Shown in pieces: positions 13,061-26,500 of a stretch of DNA of 64,000 nucleotides. Location: the NCBI GenBank assembly GCA_026874595.1, contig CM049315.1, forward strand, positions 13,890,664-13,954,663, written 5' to 3'. The first letter of the stretch is position 1. The number at the start of each line of letters is the position of its first letter. Made by a program: the position numbers and the translations under genes. Under the pieces are notes generated by a model. It did no database searches. It saw only the letters and a program-made list of their open reading frames with translations, and had not been told where the DNA came from. Source of the stretch: Sipunculus nudus (Eukaryota; Annelida; Sipuncula; Golfingiida; Sipunculidae).

Positions 13061-14230
13061 CAGTGAAATCTAAATGAGCTTAGATTAATGACAGGTTTAA
13101 AGTGAAAACTGCTACTGTGTCTCTAGTGTATAGTAGGAAAAGTCCAAGCAGGCCTGATAAACCAAAGATCCACCACATCTGCATGTCTGCTCAATGACTT
13201 ATTGGTATACAAGAAATATTTCCATACTGCAAAAGAAGTGCTGAACACGGTCATGATAATTAATCATTCGTTAAAATTCTTTCCTTGCATCTTTTAATAA
13301 AAGCAGGAGAATCTAGTGTCAAAATAACAGCATGATTGTTTAAGAATGCCAGCCTTGCCAACCAAGTGGTACAGGGCTGTGATTGTGCACACCAACTGAT
13401 CCTTCTCTGTCCTAAAAACACAGTCCAGAATTCTCTAACTGCCAAGTTACAAGTCAGGGCCAAAGAAAACCTTTTTTAATCTTTCTCTGGGTATTGTAAA
13501 AAAAACAAATAAGAACTTTACTTTAAGTACATAAATAAATAATATTGCCATATTTTGTGTTTGATATAACTAACTGGCATAATCTTTTATATTTAAACCT
13601 TATATTTAACAGGATAAAGAATGAATTATTATTACAATAGTAATAATTTATATATATATATATATAATATAAAAAAACACTTATTTCCTATAGATTAAAT
13701 ACAGTGAATATATTGCAGTACATATCACAATACACTACCACATATTGCAATATATCCCACAAAGTTTGTGGGCCCTATTAACCATAGTAAACAATTAAAG
13801 TAATAAACATTTGACAGTTTAAAACTTTATATCCTTTATGGTTACCACTATAACATCAATGTTTGACCAACTCATTTGCACAAAAATATCTGACCTGGCT
13901 GAAAAAGCAGGACCAGTCCATTCATTTTATTGATATACTGGCAAAAGGAAATGAAGTACAAGTAAATCTAGTATGAATTAATACCTATACATTTCATTTT
14001 TGTTCCCGGATTCCATTCCGTGGTAATTCACATAGGTAGACTAAGGGAATCATATTCTTTTATAAAATGTCATCACACTTGCAGTGTAGATGGCACAGGA
14101 CTATAATGAACTCAAGTATAATGTTGTTTATTATTTTTTTTCAGATTTTTGTCAAATTTTTAATATATTTTATATATGAAACCCTCACAAATATTGGTCT
14201 ATCAATATAATCCGTTGAAAATCAGTACTG
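13060..14230. other. AT-rich DNA downstream of GATB
   Basis: Short (AT)n near 13,650-13,670. No coding sequence supported on either strand. Confidence 0.5.
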
Positions 14231-14255
14231 GAAAAAGCATGTGGCAGTAAACTCG

Positions 14256-14261
14256 TTTATT
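14256..14261 (-). terminator. GATB: Probable GATB polyadenylation signal AATAAA
   Basis: The plus strand reads tttatt, so the minus strand reads AATAAA about 190 nt after the GATB stop codon. This is a typical spacing for a short animal 3' UTR. A second copy lies near 14,127. No cDNA evidence is available to choose between them. Confidence 0.45.
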
Positions 14262-14451
14262 TCAGGTAAAACTGGATGATTTATCCCGGAAAGGATATTC
14301 CTCTCCATATAGGTACCATCCTGTTCTTACTAAGTTTGTCTGCTGCTAATTTGGCAATTTATAAAGATGCAGTCAAATTTAGAGGTTCTTTACATATATG
14401 CATGATTTCTTACTGCTTTGCCACAAAGTGTGATGTAGTTAAATATACATG

Positions 14452-14589
14452 CTATTCTTCTGGACTGTCCAATAACTTCTGAAGTATTTTACTTGTCAGT
14501 TGAGGGTCCATTTTGCCATTTGATTCCCTCAACACCTGTCCCACAAGGAAATGAAACACCTTTTTCTTGCCAGACTTGTACTGCTTCAC
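14452..14589 (-). CDS. GATB: GATB terminal exon, residues 459-503 and stop
   Basis: Acceptor CTTTATTATTCAG, then [19 protein letters not shown] and [18 protein letters not shown], stop TAG. The K-x-Y-K-x-G-K...FLVGQV pattern followed by a short DPxL helix is the classic GatB C-terminus that contacts the tRNA elbow in bacterial structures. The gene length and phase are right only if this exon is included. Confidence 0.94.
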   Translation of the reverse strand: MKQYKSGKKKVFHFLVGQVLRESNGKMDPQLTSKILQKLLDSPEE

Positions 14590-17500
14590 CTGAATAATAA
14601 AGTACAAAGAGACATTGTTAAGACAACAAATTGCTTAGGGGAAACATTGGGCCAATCCGGGATTCGAACCCATGTTGGTGGCACACATGTCGGGCATTCC
14701 ATCCACTTCGCCAGTAAAGCAAGCATCACTAGTGAGACAGTTGGGTCTGCTTTTATGTCCCCCCCCCCCCCACCACAACCCCTCTTAAGAGCGTTCTGCT
14801 ATCAGAACAAGACTAATTATCCCAGGAGTCACACTTTGGTGAGCTTATTCCATGGGCCACAAAGTTTACCATCATCCCGGACAAGCCCCCATTTTGTTAC
14901 GAATACAAATTGCTCAGGGAAAATATTAGGCCGATCCTGGATTCAAACCCATGTTGGTGGTGCACATGTCTGGCGTTCCAACTATCTCACTAGTGAAGCT
15001 TGCTTTTCTGGCGAGACGAACACCGGACATGTGCGCCACTAACATGGTTTCGAATCCGGGATCGGCCCAATATTTTCCCCTGAGTAATTTGTCTTTGTAA
15101 CAACATTAATACTGACCAACACACAAACAGAAGGTTCAACTTATAAGTATTTGTTAGTTCCAACAGAGCTTATATACAGACCTGTCACGTTTCTGAATTT
15201 CAAATTTCTACCTTCAGTGTAGATAAAGTTGGAGCTCGATTACCATTGATGGTAACTGAGCTCCAATTGGATCTACCTTCAGTGGAAACAAGCAAATATG
15301 CCTTGCTAACACATAGAAGAATAACTAACATATATCTTTCTCTGCTGACCAACTTAGTTTATAACAAAAAACAGAAAACAAGTGACCCTTAGGCCATGAT
15401 GTTCAACTGACAAGCATGACATTAGCACAGTAAATTCCATGGCAATCCACCATGCCTTAGGTATTGAATCATTGAAGCTATTGTATGAATTGTTCACTCA
15501 AAATATTATGGTGAAACATCAGATCAGTAAATTATATTTGTAAGCAGCTGGTTGGGCCAATCATTCAAATTTTGCATGATAAGAAGTACATTATTTTAAA
15601 TTTGGCAAATTGTTTTGATTTAAGGTAATCTTTGTTCAACAGCATACACACTCATATAAGTCTGACTGGATTCATATTTTGCCTGCACTGCTTTCAAAAT
15701 ATAGGTCCTTGTGATGTAATTTATGGTTTGCAAGGAAATTTCTATAGAGCATCTATGATATCAAGAATTCAACATGTTTCTAGGTTTAATGGTTTGACTT
15801 ACACCTTGCACATGTAACCTCAGATTAGACTATTGAGGCAAAGGACATTGACAAGGTCCCATTGCTGTATCTCAGGATTTTTGAAAGTCAGCTAAGCTTA
15901 CAAAAGGACCAATGGGTCACGGAGCCCACCTGAATTTGCCTATGACAGATACTGGTAAATATCAAATTCTGGTTGACAGAAAAGAGGTTACAGTTTTTAT
16001 TATATTTTTAGGCTTGAAAATGTGAATCCCAATGTTAAAGTAACTTGGCAATATTATTTATAAGTCTTTCCTGCATGTAAAGTTTCCACTCTTAGTCCCA
16101 AACACATGTGAAATTGCTTGTGCTCCTACAATGATTGAACATGCAACAGAAAAACATTTTTTTTTATGTCTCAGCTAAGCTGAAAAACTGATATCAGAAA
16201 CATAAAAATGTTTGTGTAAAATTTCATATACATAAAAGATTGACTGATTTGTGGCTAAAGCTGATATAGTATTATTGACTAAAGTATTAGTTTGATAAGT
16301 CCAGACACACAACAAAATGTACAATCAAGAGTTTATAATTTTCTTTTATATGTCTAGATGTTTCAAAATATCAGATTTAAGTCATTTCAGTTCAATGCAG
16401 CTGCATCAAAATGCTATTGCTTTCCTTAAAATGTCCTTTAGAGTGTTATAAAAAGGGTATTACCTTAGAAATTAAATCAGTTGTTGTCTTGTTGAGGTTA
16501 GAAACTTCTGCATCCAATCAGATGCACAAAATGAAACTTGTTGTCCCTTGGTTACACAACAGCATGTCCCACTCTACTAACAACGCACCTCACTATGTAT
16601 TATGCCTGATCTATCAGATCTTCAACTGACTTTCTTGTTTTGTATTTCCTCGATCTGTTAATGGCTTTGAAGGTTTAACTTTAACGTTTCGGACTTTCTT
16701 GCCCCAGATCTTTGCCCCTGCCCGGCTGATCTGACGTTTTTGGCCTAGAACATTTACGCAGCTCTTCCAAGCTTTTGTCTCCTGGTCAGGCATTGAGATA
16801 CGTAGAACTTATGTTAATTAATTTTTTTTATAAAGTAGATAATATCCTCTTACTCTGGATAAAGTTGTATATCTGTTGCTGGATTACTAAGAGAGTTCTT
16901 GAGGAGAGTTTATAAATCCACTGGACTGGTAAAACCTTGGAAATACTGTCAATCCAAGAAATGGCAAATCTCCAGTAGTTACCAGTAGTATTTCTGTTTG
17001 TTTAGACTAGTCCTGTGCAACTGAATGGTGACTGAATAAAGAATGCTCTTTGAGTGAAGAATCCCTTCTGTGTATTATCAGGGAAGCAACTGACAGTGAT
17101 GTAACTTTACAAGTCTTATATAGGGATCAGGGACTGATGATATTTAGCCAATCACTGGGCAATTTTCTGCTCATACAGACATCAAAGCGTGTATAACAAG
17201 CATGAATACTTTAATTAAAGTGTTCAGAGGAAACCAATCAACGCATGGTATACATTTAGAGTGCATGGCAGGTACACTAATGAACCATGCATTGATCAGA
17301 ACAGAGAACTCAGTCAACTGGAATAAACTACCATAATGATGAACATGGGTTACTGCGTTATACAATTGATGACATTGATAATTCAGTTTAAATATTTCAC
17401 AATAAAGGATTTCGTAATACATTTTGACATGTATTTTTGTGTTATCTGTATTGGTTAGTCTTTTAAGGCAAAGGGTTATTTTATGGTTGGTTCTCCATCT

Positions 17501-20500
17501 TTGAACCAGGATTGAGAGAGACTAGCTTGAGTATATGTTGGGTATGTAATCACAAGTGACAAACAGTCCATATAAAATCTCCTTGGAAACCTGAAATTAG
17601 GTCACTGTGACCTATATCCTTCAAACTAAAGGGCTTGTAAGTACCCTCCAGAATAATCAAAACTTTGATACAAATCCTCCAATATCTTGATTATTTATGC
17701 ATGGATTGTCATGAATCTTGCCTTGAATACTGTGGTTGCCTTTTTGCTGGCAAGTGTTTTAATTTCGCAGTATTTAAGCCTGGCTAAGAAGAAGCCAACC
17801 ACCGTATTGACCATGACTAGTTTTGTCAGTGTTGGTGCCAACTATATTTTTCTGATTTTTACAAATATTTTTCAATTTTTTTCACTATAAAATGACAACA
17901 AATCATGTAAGTTTCTCAGCTGTGATTCCATCTAGTGTCCCAAAACCTGGTGTGTTTATTAATCACAAGTGGATGCCCTATAGTAATCAACCTGTATGTC
18001 TGTCTGTTTGTCTAGCTGTCTGTATGTCCATCCATCAATAAACTAGAATTTGATTCCAGATGATAACTCCAGATTGGACTGACATATGGATTTAAACTTG
18101 ACTTACATATGGCAGGGCAGGTGTGCTTGACATGGTGTATGAAAACTTGAATAAAAGCTACTCTTTTCAATCAATTCCTTTGAAATTTCAGATTTAAAAG
18201 ATTAAATCCATATGAATATATGCTGTGAACATTAAATCAAAAGTGCTAACAGGGAAAAATGTGCCTTGGCCAAATTTTGACCAAATTTCAGGTATTGATT
18301 TTTCTTTATGCTACAAACTTAAAAAAAATTGCAAAAATCAGATCTAATTTTAGATAAACAGTTGAATCTTGATTAAATAAAATTATATACCTGAAAAAGT
18401 CTCTAGCTTCAGCTATTCTTATGTTAAGTGAGTAAATATATTTCTTGATTTTTTACAACACTTTACACAATACTTACCTAATTTTGGTATGTACATAGAA
18501 AACACAGATCAGTGGTTTTGATATTAGGCAGTCATGAAGTGTAAGAATGGGTTTATAATGAAAAACGGAGTTTTTTCTAAATATGCCGAAGGAACAAAGT
18601 TCCCATAATCCAATTTTCTGTATGGTAGGAGATTTTGGGAACATCTAACTGTATGCAAATTTTGGATTTGTAGGTCAAAAAATTTCAAAACATGCCCTGT
18701 TACTGGCCAGATGGACAACGGACGAAGGACCATGACTGTCACTCAGATGACTTATAGTCAGCTGAGCTAAAAATGTTTAATCATAAGAACAAGGCCTACA
18801 GGCCTAATGCAAACCTGTGCAGAGTTTGGGAGTATGAATGGAGGTTTATTTTTTAAATTTTAATACTGATCCTTTTAAGTCCTGCATATCTACCTTAGTC
18901 ATTATGGTTTCAGCAAAATGGACATTTCGAACCTGCAAGTTTCAGACTAGGACATTTTAAAACTAGAATATAGGTAGTCGACAAGCGACTATGTGTATCC
19001 GCAGAAATCAGAGTGGGACGGGTGAAGTAAGCATGAATTAAGTGGCAAGGGGAATAGAGTGAGGTGTGTTGCACATTAGCATGGATGTCTGCAGCGTAAA
19101 CTTGAATGTAGGTGGTGCCACCTGTCATAAAATCGAGAAAATTGTCCAGGATGTATAAACCTGCAAAATTTCAGGTGGATAAGTCAAACCACTGCTGAAA
19201 TATGAGTGATTTTATCCCAAGGCAGTTGAACAGATGGACGGTGTTCATTAGTGGTTGCAGGTGGCACCACAAGTTTTGCTTATGATGAAGAGCTATGTGA
19301 GATCTATAAACAAGCAAAATTTTGGCCCAATCGGTCGAACGGTTCCCAAGATATGAGCTTGGATGTCTGCAGAGTAAACATGAATGTAGGTGGCACCAAC
19401 TGTCATAAAATCGAGAAAGCTTTCCAGGATGTATAAACCTGCAAAATTTCAGGTGGAGAAGTCAAACTACTGCTGAGATATGAGTGATTTTATGCCAAGG
19501 CAGATGAACAGATGGATGCTGTGCATAAATCGTTGCAGGTGGCACCACCGGTTTTGCCTATGATGAAGAACTATGTGAGATCTATACACATGCAAAATTT
19601 TGGCCCAATCAGTCAAACCGTTCCTGAGATATGAGCTTGGATGTCTGCAGAGTAAACATGAATGTAGGTGGCGCCTTCTGTCATAAAATCGAGAAAGCTT
19701 TCCAGGATGTATAAACCTGCAAAATTTCAGGTGAAGAAGTCAAACTACTGCTGAGATATGAGTGATTTTATGCCAAGGCAGATGAACAGATGGATGCTGT
19801 GCATAAATCATTGCAGGTGGCACCATCAGTTTTGCCTATGATGAAGAGCTATGTGAGATCTATACACATGCAAAATTTTGGCCCAATCAGTCAAACCGTT
19901 CCTGAGATATGAGCTTGGATGTCTGCAGAGTAAACATCAATGTAGGTGGCGCCAACCGTCATAAAATCAAGAAAGCTGTCCAGGATGTATAAACCTGCAA
20001 ATTTTCAGGTGGAAAAGTCACACCACTGCTGAGATATGAGTGATATCATCCCAAGGCAGATGAACAGATGGACACTGTGCAAAAATGGTTGCAGGTGGTG
20101 CCACCAGTTTTGCCTATGATGAAGAGCTATGTAAGATCTATACACATGCAAAATTTTGGCCCAATCAGTCAAACGGTTCCCGAGATATGAGCTTGGATGT
20201 CTGCAGAGTAAACATGAATGTAGGTGGCGCCACCTATCATAAAATCGAGAAAGCTGTCCAGGATGTATAAACCTGCAAAATTTCAGGTGGAGAAGTCAAA
20301 CCACTGCTGAGATATGAGTGATTTTATCCAAAGGCAGATGAACAGATGGATGCTGTGCAAATATGGTTGCAGGTGCATTTTTAGTGTATGTTATAAAGCT
20401 ATCAAAGGGCTACATTTGTGCAAAATTTTAGCCTGATCAGTCAAACGGTTCCCGAGATATGCGGGTTTATGTGTGAAACAGACGCATAAATGGACGCTAG

Positions 20501-23500
20501 GCAATGAGGAAAGGCCAGAGGTCAACCAAAAATGAGGGCGCAGCAGTTCACATGTGACCTGATGATAAACCCAATTTGCTTAAAATGCAAACCAAGTTTT
20601 TTCAAACAGTTGAAAGAAATAGTTCCAATAATCTGTGAATTCTGCATCTAAACATTGTGCCTAGACATCTAGACTCTGTGTCTAGAGGTCTAGACACATT
20701 GTCTAGACACCCCCCCCCCCCAGCCAGGTTAGTTGCCATGGTGATGTCTGGACCCCACCTGTTTGTACTGAGTGACCTCTTCACTTGGCTGCTGAAAGTC
20801 AGCATGTTGTCAAATCTGTTTTCAAATACAGAAAGCCTTTTTCAATTGGCTACAATGCTTTTTTAAAACCGTATTTACCCAATCTATTTTTATAAAACTG
20901 GCAGAACCCTATCATTGAATAATTCTTGTAAAGTTTAAACCAATCAGCGTAACAGTTTCATCATAAATCAGTGTATAAGCCGTTTAAAATTACATTTTTG
21001 TTTGTAAAAAAACACATCAATGTAGGTGGCACCACCAATACCTCAAAATCAGTAATGACATATGTGACAAACATTGGGATATAATTTGGTGATTATAGCT
21101 CTAGCCGTTTCTGAGATTTTAATTTTAGTGTGCTTTTTTGGACAGATGACTAAGTTCAACCTCCTGAAACTCAGCCAAAAATCTCCAAACTGGAACCATT
21201 TGAACAAAATTGAGAGAGATTGTTCCAGGGATCATTTCTGTGAAATATTGGACAATTTGGCTGGACAGTTTCAGAGGAGAAGATTTTTAAAGGTTTTTAA
21301 GCTTTTTTGCTATAAAATCTAAATTAATGCAGATACCCAATAATAAGCTGCAGGGCACCAAGTTTCACATGTGACTAATTCTTACATGTAATTTGGAGCT
21401 GCTAGCTCTGACGGTTTCTGACTTACAGCCATGGACTGGAAAGCCAGCCCTGGACGGTGGACGGCTGATGGACGACGCTGCGCCATCGCTTAAGCTCACA
21501 GGTTCGCTAAAAAAATACATGTAGCCAGGCACGAATCATAGCAATCCATGCATTGATTATAGAGCTAGCATTTGTATCACATTTTTTTATTATTCTGGGG
21601 TGCACAAACAAGCCCCATAACTAGGAGGATATACACCAACCTAATTTCAGCTATCCAACAGGGAATTCCATCACCTCAATGAATGTATAGTGAAATGTTT
21701 CTTTGTCAAATGGTTAAGATTTGTGCAAAGTCAAGGCATGCATAGTTGGATGGAGGAACGACAAGGGGTGTCGCTATAGTGAACTGAGTTTACAATGGAT
21801 GCATGGGTTACACTGTCCAGTGTCTCAAACTTAAAACACATGATGTTGTAAATGCACACTTGCTTAAACTATGAAAGACAGATATTTATCATGGTCTAAC
21901 AATCCAGGTCAGGTAAGCCTAAAATGGGAGAAAAGATGATACATGAAAAAAAACCCAATTTTTTTACTATGAAACCAGGATCATTATAAAATAAACTGCC
22001 AGAGCAGAGACTGCCAACTTCACCAAAATTCTGAAACACAAGATCATTATATAGAAGAACCATGTGTCATGGCTCACCAATTCTGCAAAGCTCTGCTCAG
22101 AACAAGGGCAGCTATAGTCAGGTGACAACTGAGCATGTTTATCCTTTGAAACTTCATATGCAAAGCTTTTCCTTATACAAGTGAATGACAAAAGTCTTAA
22201 TCTACCCTAATTTGTGATGGTAAAAAGCAAAATTTCATCAAAATTGAAGACCTGTTCATTACCACTGCAGAGGAATAACAAAAATATAATATCCAAAGGC
22301 AGTGGTAAAATATATGTGTTCATATTTCTACATACAGTTTAGTGATGATGAGGTCATAATCATGCCAGCTGACAAAATTAAAATGGTACAAGTGGCTCAT
22401 GGGCCATGATGCTTAGCTGAATTCAAGGAGCCTTAAACAATGGGTAAAATGAATCTTTGAGTGCTCAAAATCATGCATTTTGCCTACAGACCTTAGATAT
22501 AGGTTACGTTGACCTTATTCTATATCCATCTGCTACCATTTGTGCCAATCTGACCAAAAGTCAAATGTTCTTTCTCACAGCTCACAGAAAAATGGTCACA
22601 GTGACATTCCAGGTATCCAATGAGATTTTGTATGGACCTCCCTGAAAGTCATGTTTGAGGATTCTAGGCCAAATGGATACAATGAGTGCTTAAAAATCAT
22701 GTTTTTTTCCCCTTATTTGCATTATATGGGTCACCATGACCTAATTTTAGGTTTCCAGGGAGATTTGCCTTCGACAAATACTAGGTCTAGTGTTACTGTT
22801 TGTGTCCTTTTAACAGCAAGACCACTTTATTTGAAGGTCTTAAAAATAGAGAAAAACAATGCTTAAACAAGGGACCTATGGGTCACGGCGCTCAGCTGAT
22901 CATGATTGAACTATAAATGTATCACCATTGTGATACTATATTTAGTCGACAAACCTTATGAATATCATGGACCTATTAGGCTATTATAAAGGAATATAAT
23001 GTAATATGCGAGTAAATCATGTATGAAATTACCTGACTGATGGATTAATATGGAGTAAATATAGTGGTTTATTTTTTATTTATTTGGGAGCTGTTGAAAA
23101 TAGCAATATATTTGAGCAAATATGAATGCAATGACAGTACACTAAGCAGTGGTAGAATGATGATAAGGCTATTTGTTGAAGGATCTATGGTGTATAGAAA
23201 TCCGCAAGATTTCAATTTGACATATATAATGTTATTATTAACTATGCTGAAGAGTGGATTTATGAATTGTGACTGTATGACATGATATCTCTTAGGTCTT
23301 GACAAGGTACATTATATTGATGCCCACCACATCTACATATTACACAATATTGGCATAATTTCTGGCACGTACATAGGCAACAAACAGTTATACAATTTAT
23401 AAAAATATGAATATATCTGATTCAACTTGTTCTCGTTTACTGAGGCTGACATTGGGATGGGGTTCGGAGAAGGAAACAGTGTGGGCAGCAAGGAGGGTTG

Positions 23501-26500
23501 GATGTAGAGAGAAAAGGAGATAGAGAGAGAGGGAGGGAGCATTCAACAGTACTTAAACACCTGGAAGGTTAAAATCTAAAATATTATGAAATGTAGATAA
23601 AGTCTGAGAGAAAGAGGTAATCTAGGCTATGGTTGGTTGATATGATTGAAGAAATTGTTGCAAATAATATTTTAAGATCTGACCTTGCGCTTTCATTGGA
23701 TACCTTTTTGACAGGCTGTTGACAGTTCAACATTTTACACATTTGTCTAATGAGATCCATTTTTTTAAATTTAAACTTTAATTAAACTGTTTTTTCTATT
23801 TTATGATATGTATACAGTTGCTATAAAATCCCCACTCCACAGGCGGAAGGACTTGATGGAGGGGGGGGGGGGTTACGATGGGAGTTACTAAGCCTCTGTC
23901 TCTCTGTATATATTTTCTTCAAATTATTAAATTTTATGCTATAGCAATAGCACTATTGTTGACAGTGCGAAGGAGCAAGGACTTAGTGGGGTGGGGGAAG
24001 GGGATGGTGGGAGTTACAATACCCTTGCATATACGTACAGGATATGAAATTTAATTAATCAAAGCTTACAGGAAAAAAAAGTTTATTCATAATTATTAAA
24101 TATTTAAAACAGGCAAGAAAGCTAGAGAAACAAAGCAAATAATTTTAATTCCCATTCTTCTGAGCCAGGAAATTATGAACAATTTTTACATAAATTCCCT
24201 TTTTTATAACATCATTTTTTTCCAGGTTTGAAAATGTAACTATACATTTAGAGTATAACATATATATGTGAATATTTCAGTTGATTCACATTTCTTAATT
24301 GCATCAACATATATATCTAATAAATTAGGTTTATAGTACCTGTCAACATAATGGGGTGGAGGGAGGAAGGGAGGCATAAGGGTGAGAGAGAGAGAAAGAG
24401 AGAGAGAGAGAAAGAGAGCTAGAAAGAGAGAAAGGGAAAGAGAGAGGAGAAAGGCTCTCTGGTAATTACTGCCTGACCCAGCCTGACCCAGACACTCACA
24501 GAAGCAGTAGGCAAGGAGTGAAGGTGTTATGTAACAGCCTGGAACACTGTTAACCAATGACTTGATGTAAACATTCAAGACATGGTGCTATAAATATGGG
24601 TCACTGTGCTCAGCTGAAGTTGGCCATGAAGGTAAAAATCTAAAATAATAATGGAGATCAAGTCTAAGATGAAAAGGTAATATATGCCATGGCTGGTTGA
24701 CATGTTTGGTTTGTATTGATGAGTGAGAAATTGTTGCAAATAATATTTAGTGACCAAACCATGCATTCTCTAATGTCAAAATTGAAGCATGTGAGCTGTT
24801 TGTGAACATAAGATGTATATTATTACCATGATCATTGGCTGGCTTTTTGATAGTTTGTTGACAGTTCAGTAGTTTACACATTTGCTCAATTGGATCTATT
24901 TTACATAATATATATTATTAAATATATGTATTTTTATTTTATAAAATGTATACAGTTGAAATATAACTGATGTCTCCAGTCCCCAGATGCAAGAACCTGT
25001 TGGTGTTGGGGGGGGGGGGGGAGGGGGAGGGCTGGAATGATGGGAGTTACAACATCTCTGTATTAACATAGTCTATATACATATAGGATTTCCACTTAAT
25101 TCAACAATACTTACAGGATTAAATAGTCCATTCACAATTACATAATATTTAAAAAAGGAAAGACAGACTGTTAGACAAACAAAGCTGATAATATATTTTA
25201 ATATTTTAAAGTTTTTCATCTGCAATATTACACATCTGAATACATAAGTTGCTTTCAAATTTCAGACTTTAATGGCTTAAATCCATACACATACAGCATA
25301 TGAAAGTTATTTCAACAGTGCTTAAAGGAAAAATTTCATAATTAGTATATATATTTAATGATAATTGAGAGATGATGGACAGACAAGAGCTGATCACTTT
25401 ATGTTCCATTCTCCTGGGGCAAGAATATGTTTCAATATTAGATCTTAATTTTTTCTAATCCAATTATCTTTCAAATTGAAAAAAATTGTACACATTTGCA
25501 ATAATAACTAATGTCCCAGTGCACAGGTGACGGTGAGGTGCTAAGGATCAATGACAGCTGGGCCGGGGGGGGGGGGGGGGGGGGGAAGAGATGGGATTAA
25601 CAACACTTTTGCATAAACATTCAGGGCAAACAAAGCCTGATCTCCAATTCTGCTGAGGCTCGAAAATAATGAACACATGTTTGTATTAGATCCTCATTTT
25701 TTTATTTTAAGTTTAATTTGTATACATTTCCAATATAACATATATTTCTGAATATAAACGTTGATTCATAATTCTAAATTGCATCATCATAAATCTCAAT
25801 CTTGTCATGTAACACCACATCATGCATACAAATGTATATTTATATATTCATGGGGGGGGGGGGGGAGGGGGTGTGATATGAGAACAATTGTACACCTGTC
25901 ACAGCAGGGGATCTCCCCCAGTGACTGAAACAAATCAGGAACCCTGGCATAGCTGACTTCCAGTGACCTGGAGTGGCCTACCTGCATCTGGAACAAAGCA
26001 AGTGACTACAATAGACCCTCAAGATAAAATTCAATAACTAGCCTAATTTTCAACCTTTTAGTTTCAAATTTCAGATTTAAACACATTAAATACTTATGTT
26101 TACATTCTGAGAAAATTAAATCAACAGTACTCACAGGGAAAAAATGTGCCATGGTCAAAGTTGGGTAAAATTTCAGGTACTGATTTTATGTTTATGCTAA
26201 TAACTTATAAAATTTACAAAATACAGATCTAATTTTGGGTATACAATTGAATCTTAATTAAACAAAGTTATATACTTTAAAAAAATTCTCTAGCTTCAAT
26301 AATTTTCATGAAACCTGAGTAAATATTTTTCCTGATTTTTTACAAAGTCAATTTTGTTTGGGCACATAACTTAAAACAATTACGCAATACTGACATCATT
26401 TCTGGCATGTGCATAGCGAATGTATAGAAAAATATGTATATTATATATGATCAAAGTCAGATCAGTGGTTTTGATACTAGGCAGTCCTGAAGTGTAACAA

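Noticed and set aside
14551-15042. 163-codon plus-strand open frame
   Set aside because: It runs antisense through the last GATB exon and into the fold-back array.
19251-20270. Two 61-codon frames starting MVAGG
   Set aside because: They are the same stretch of successive family C tandem units; other units carry stops or shifts.
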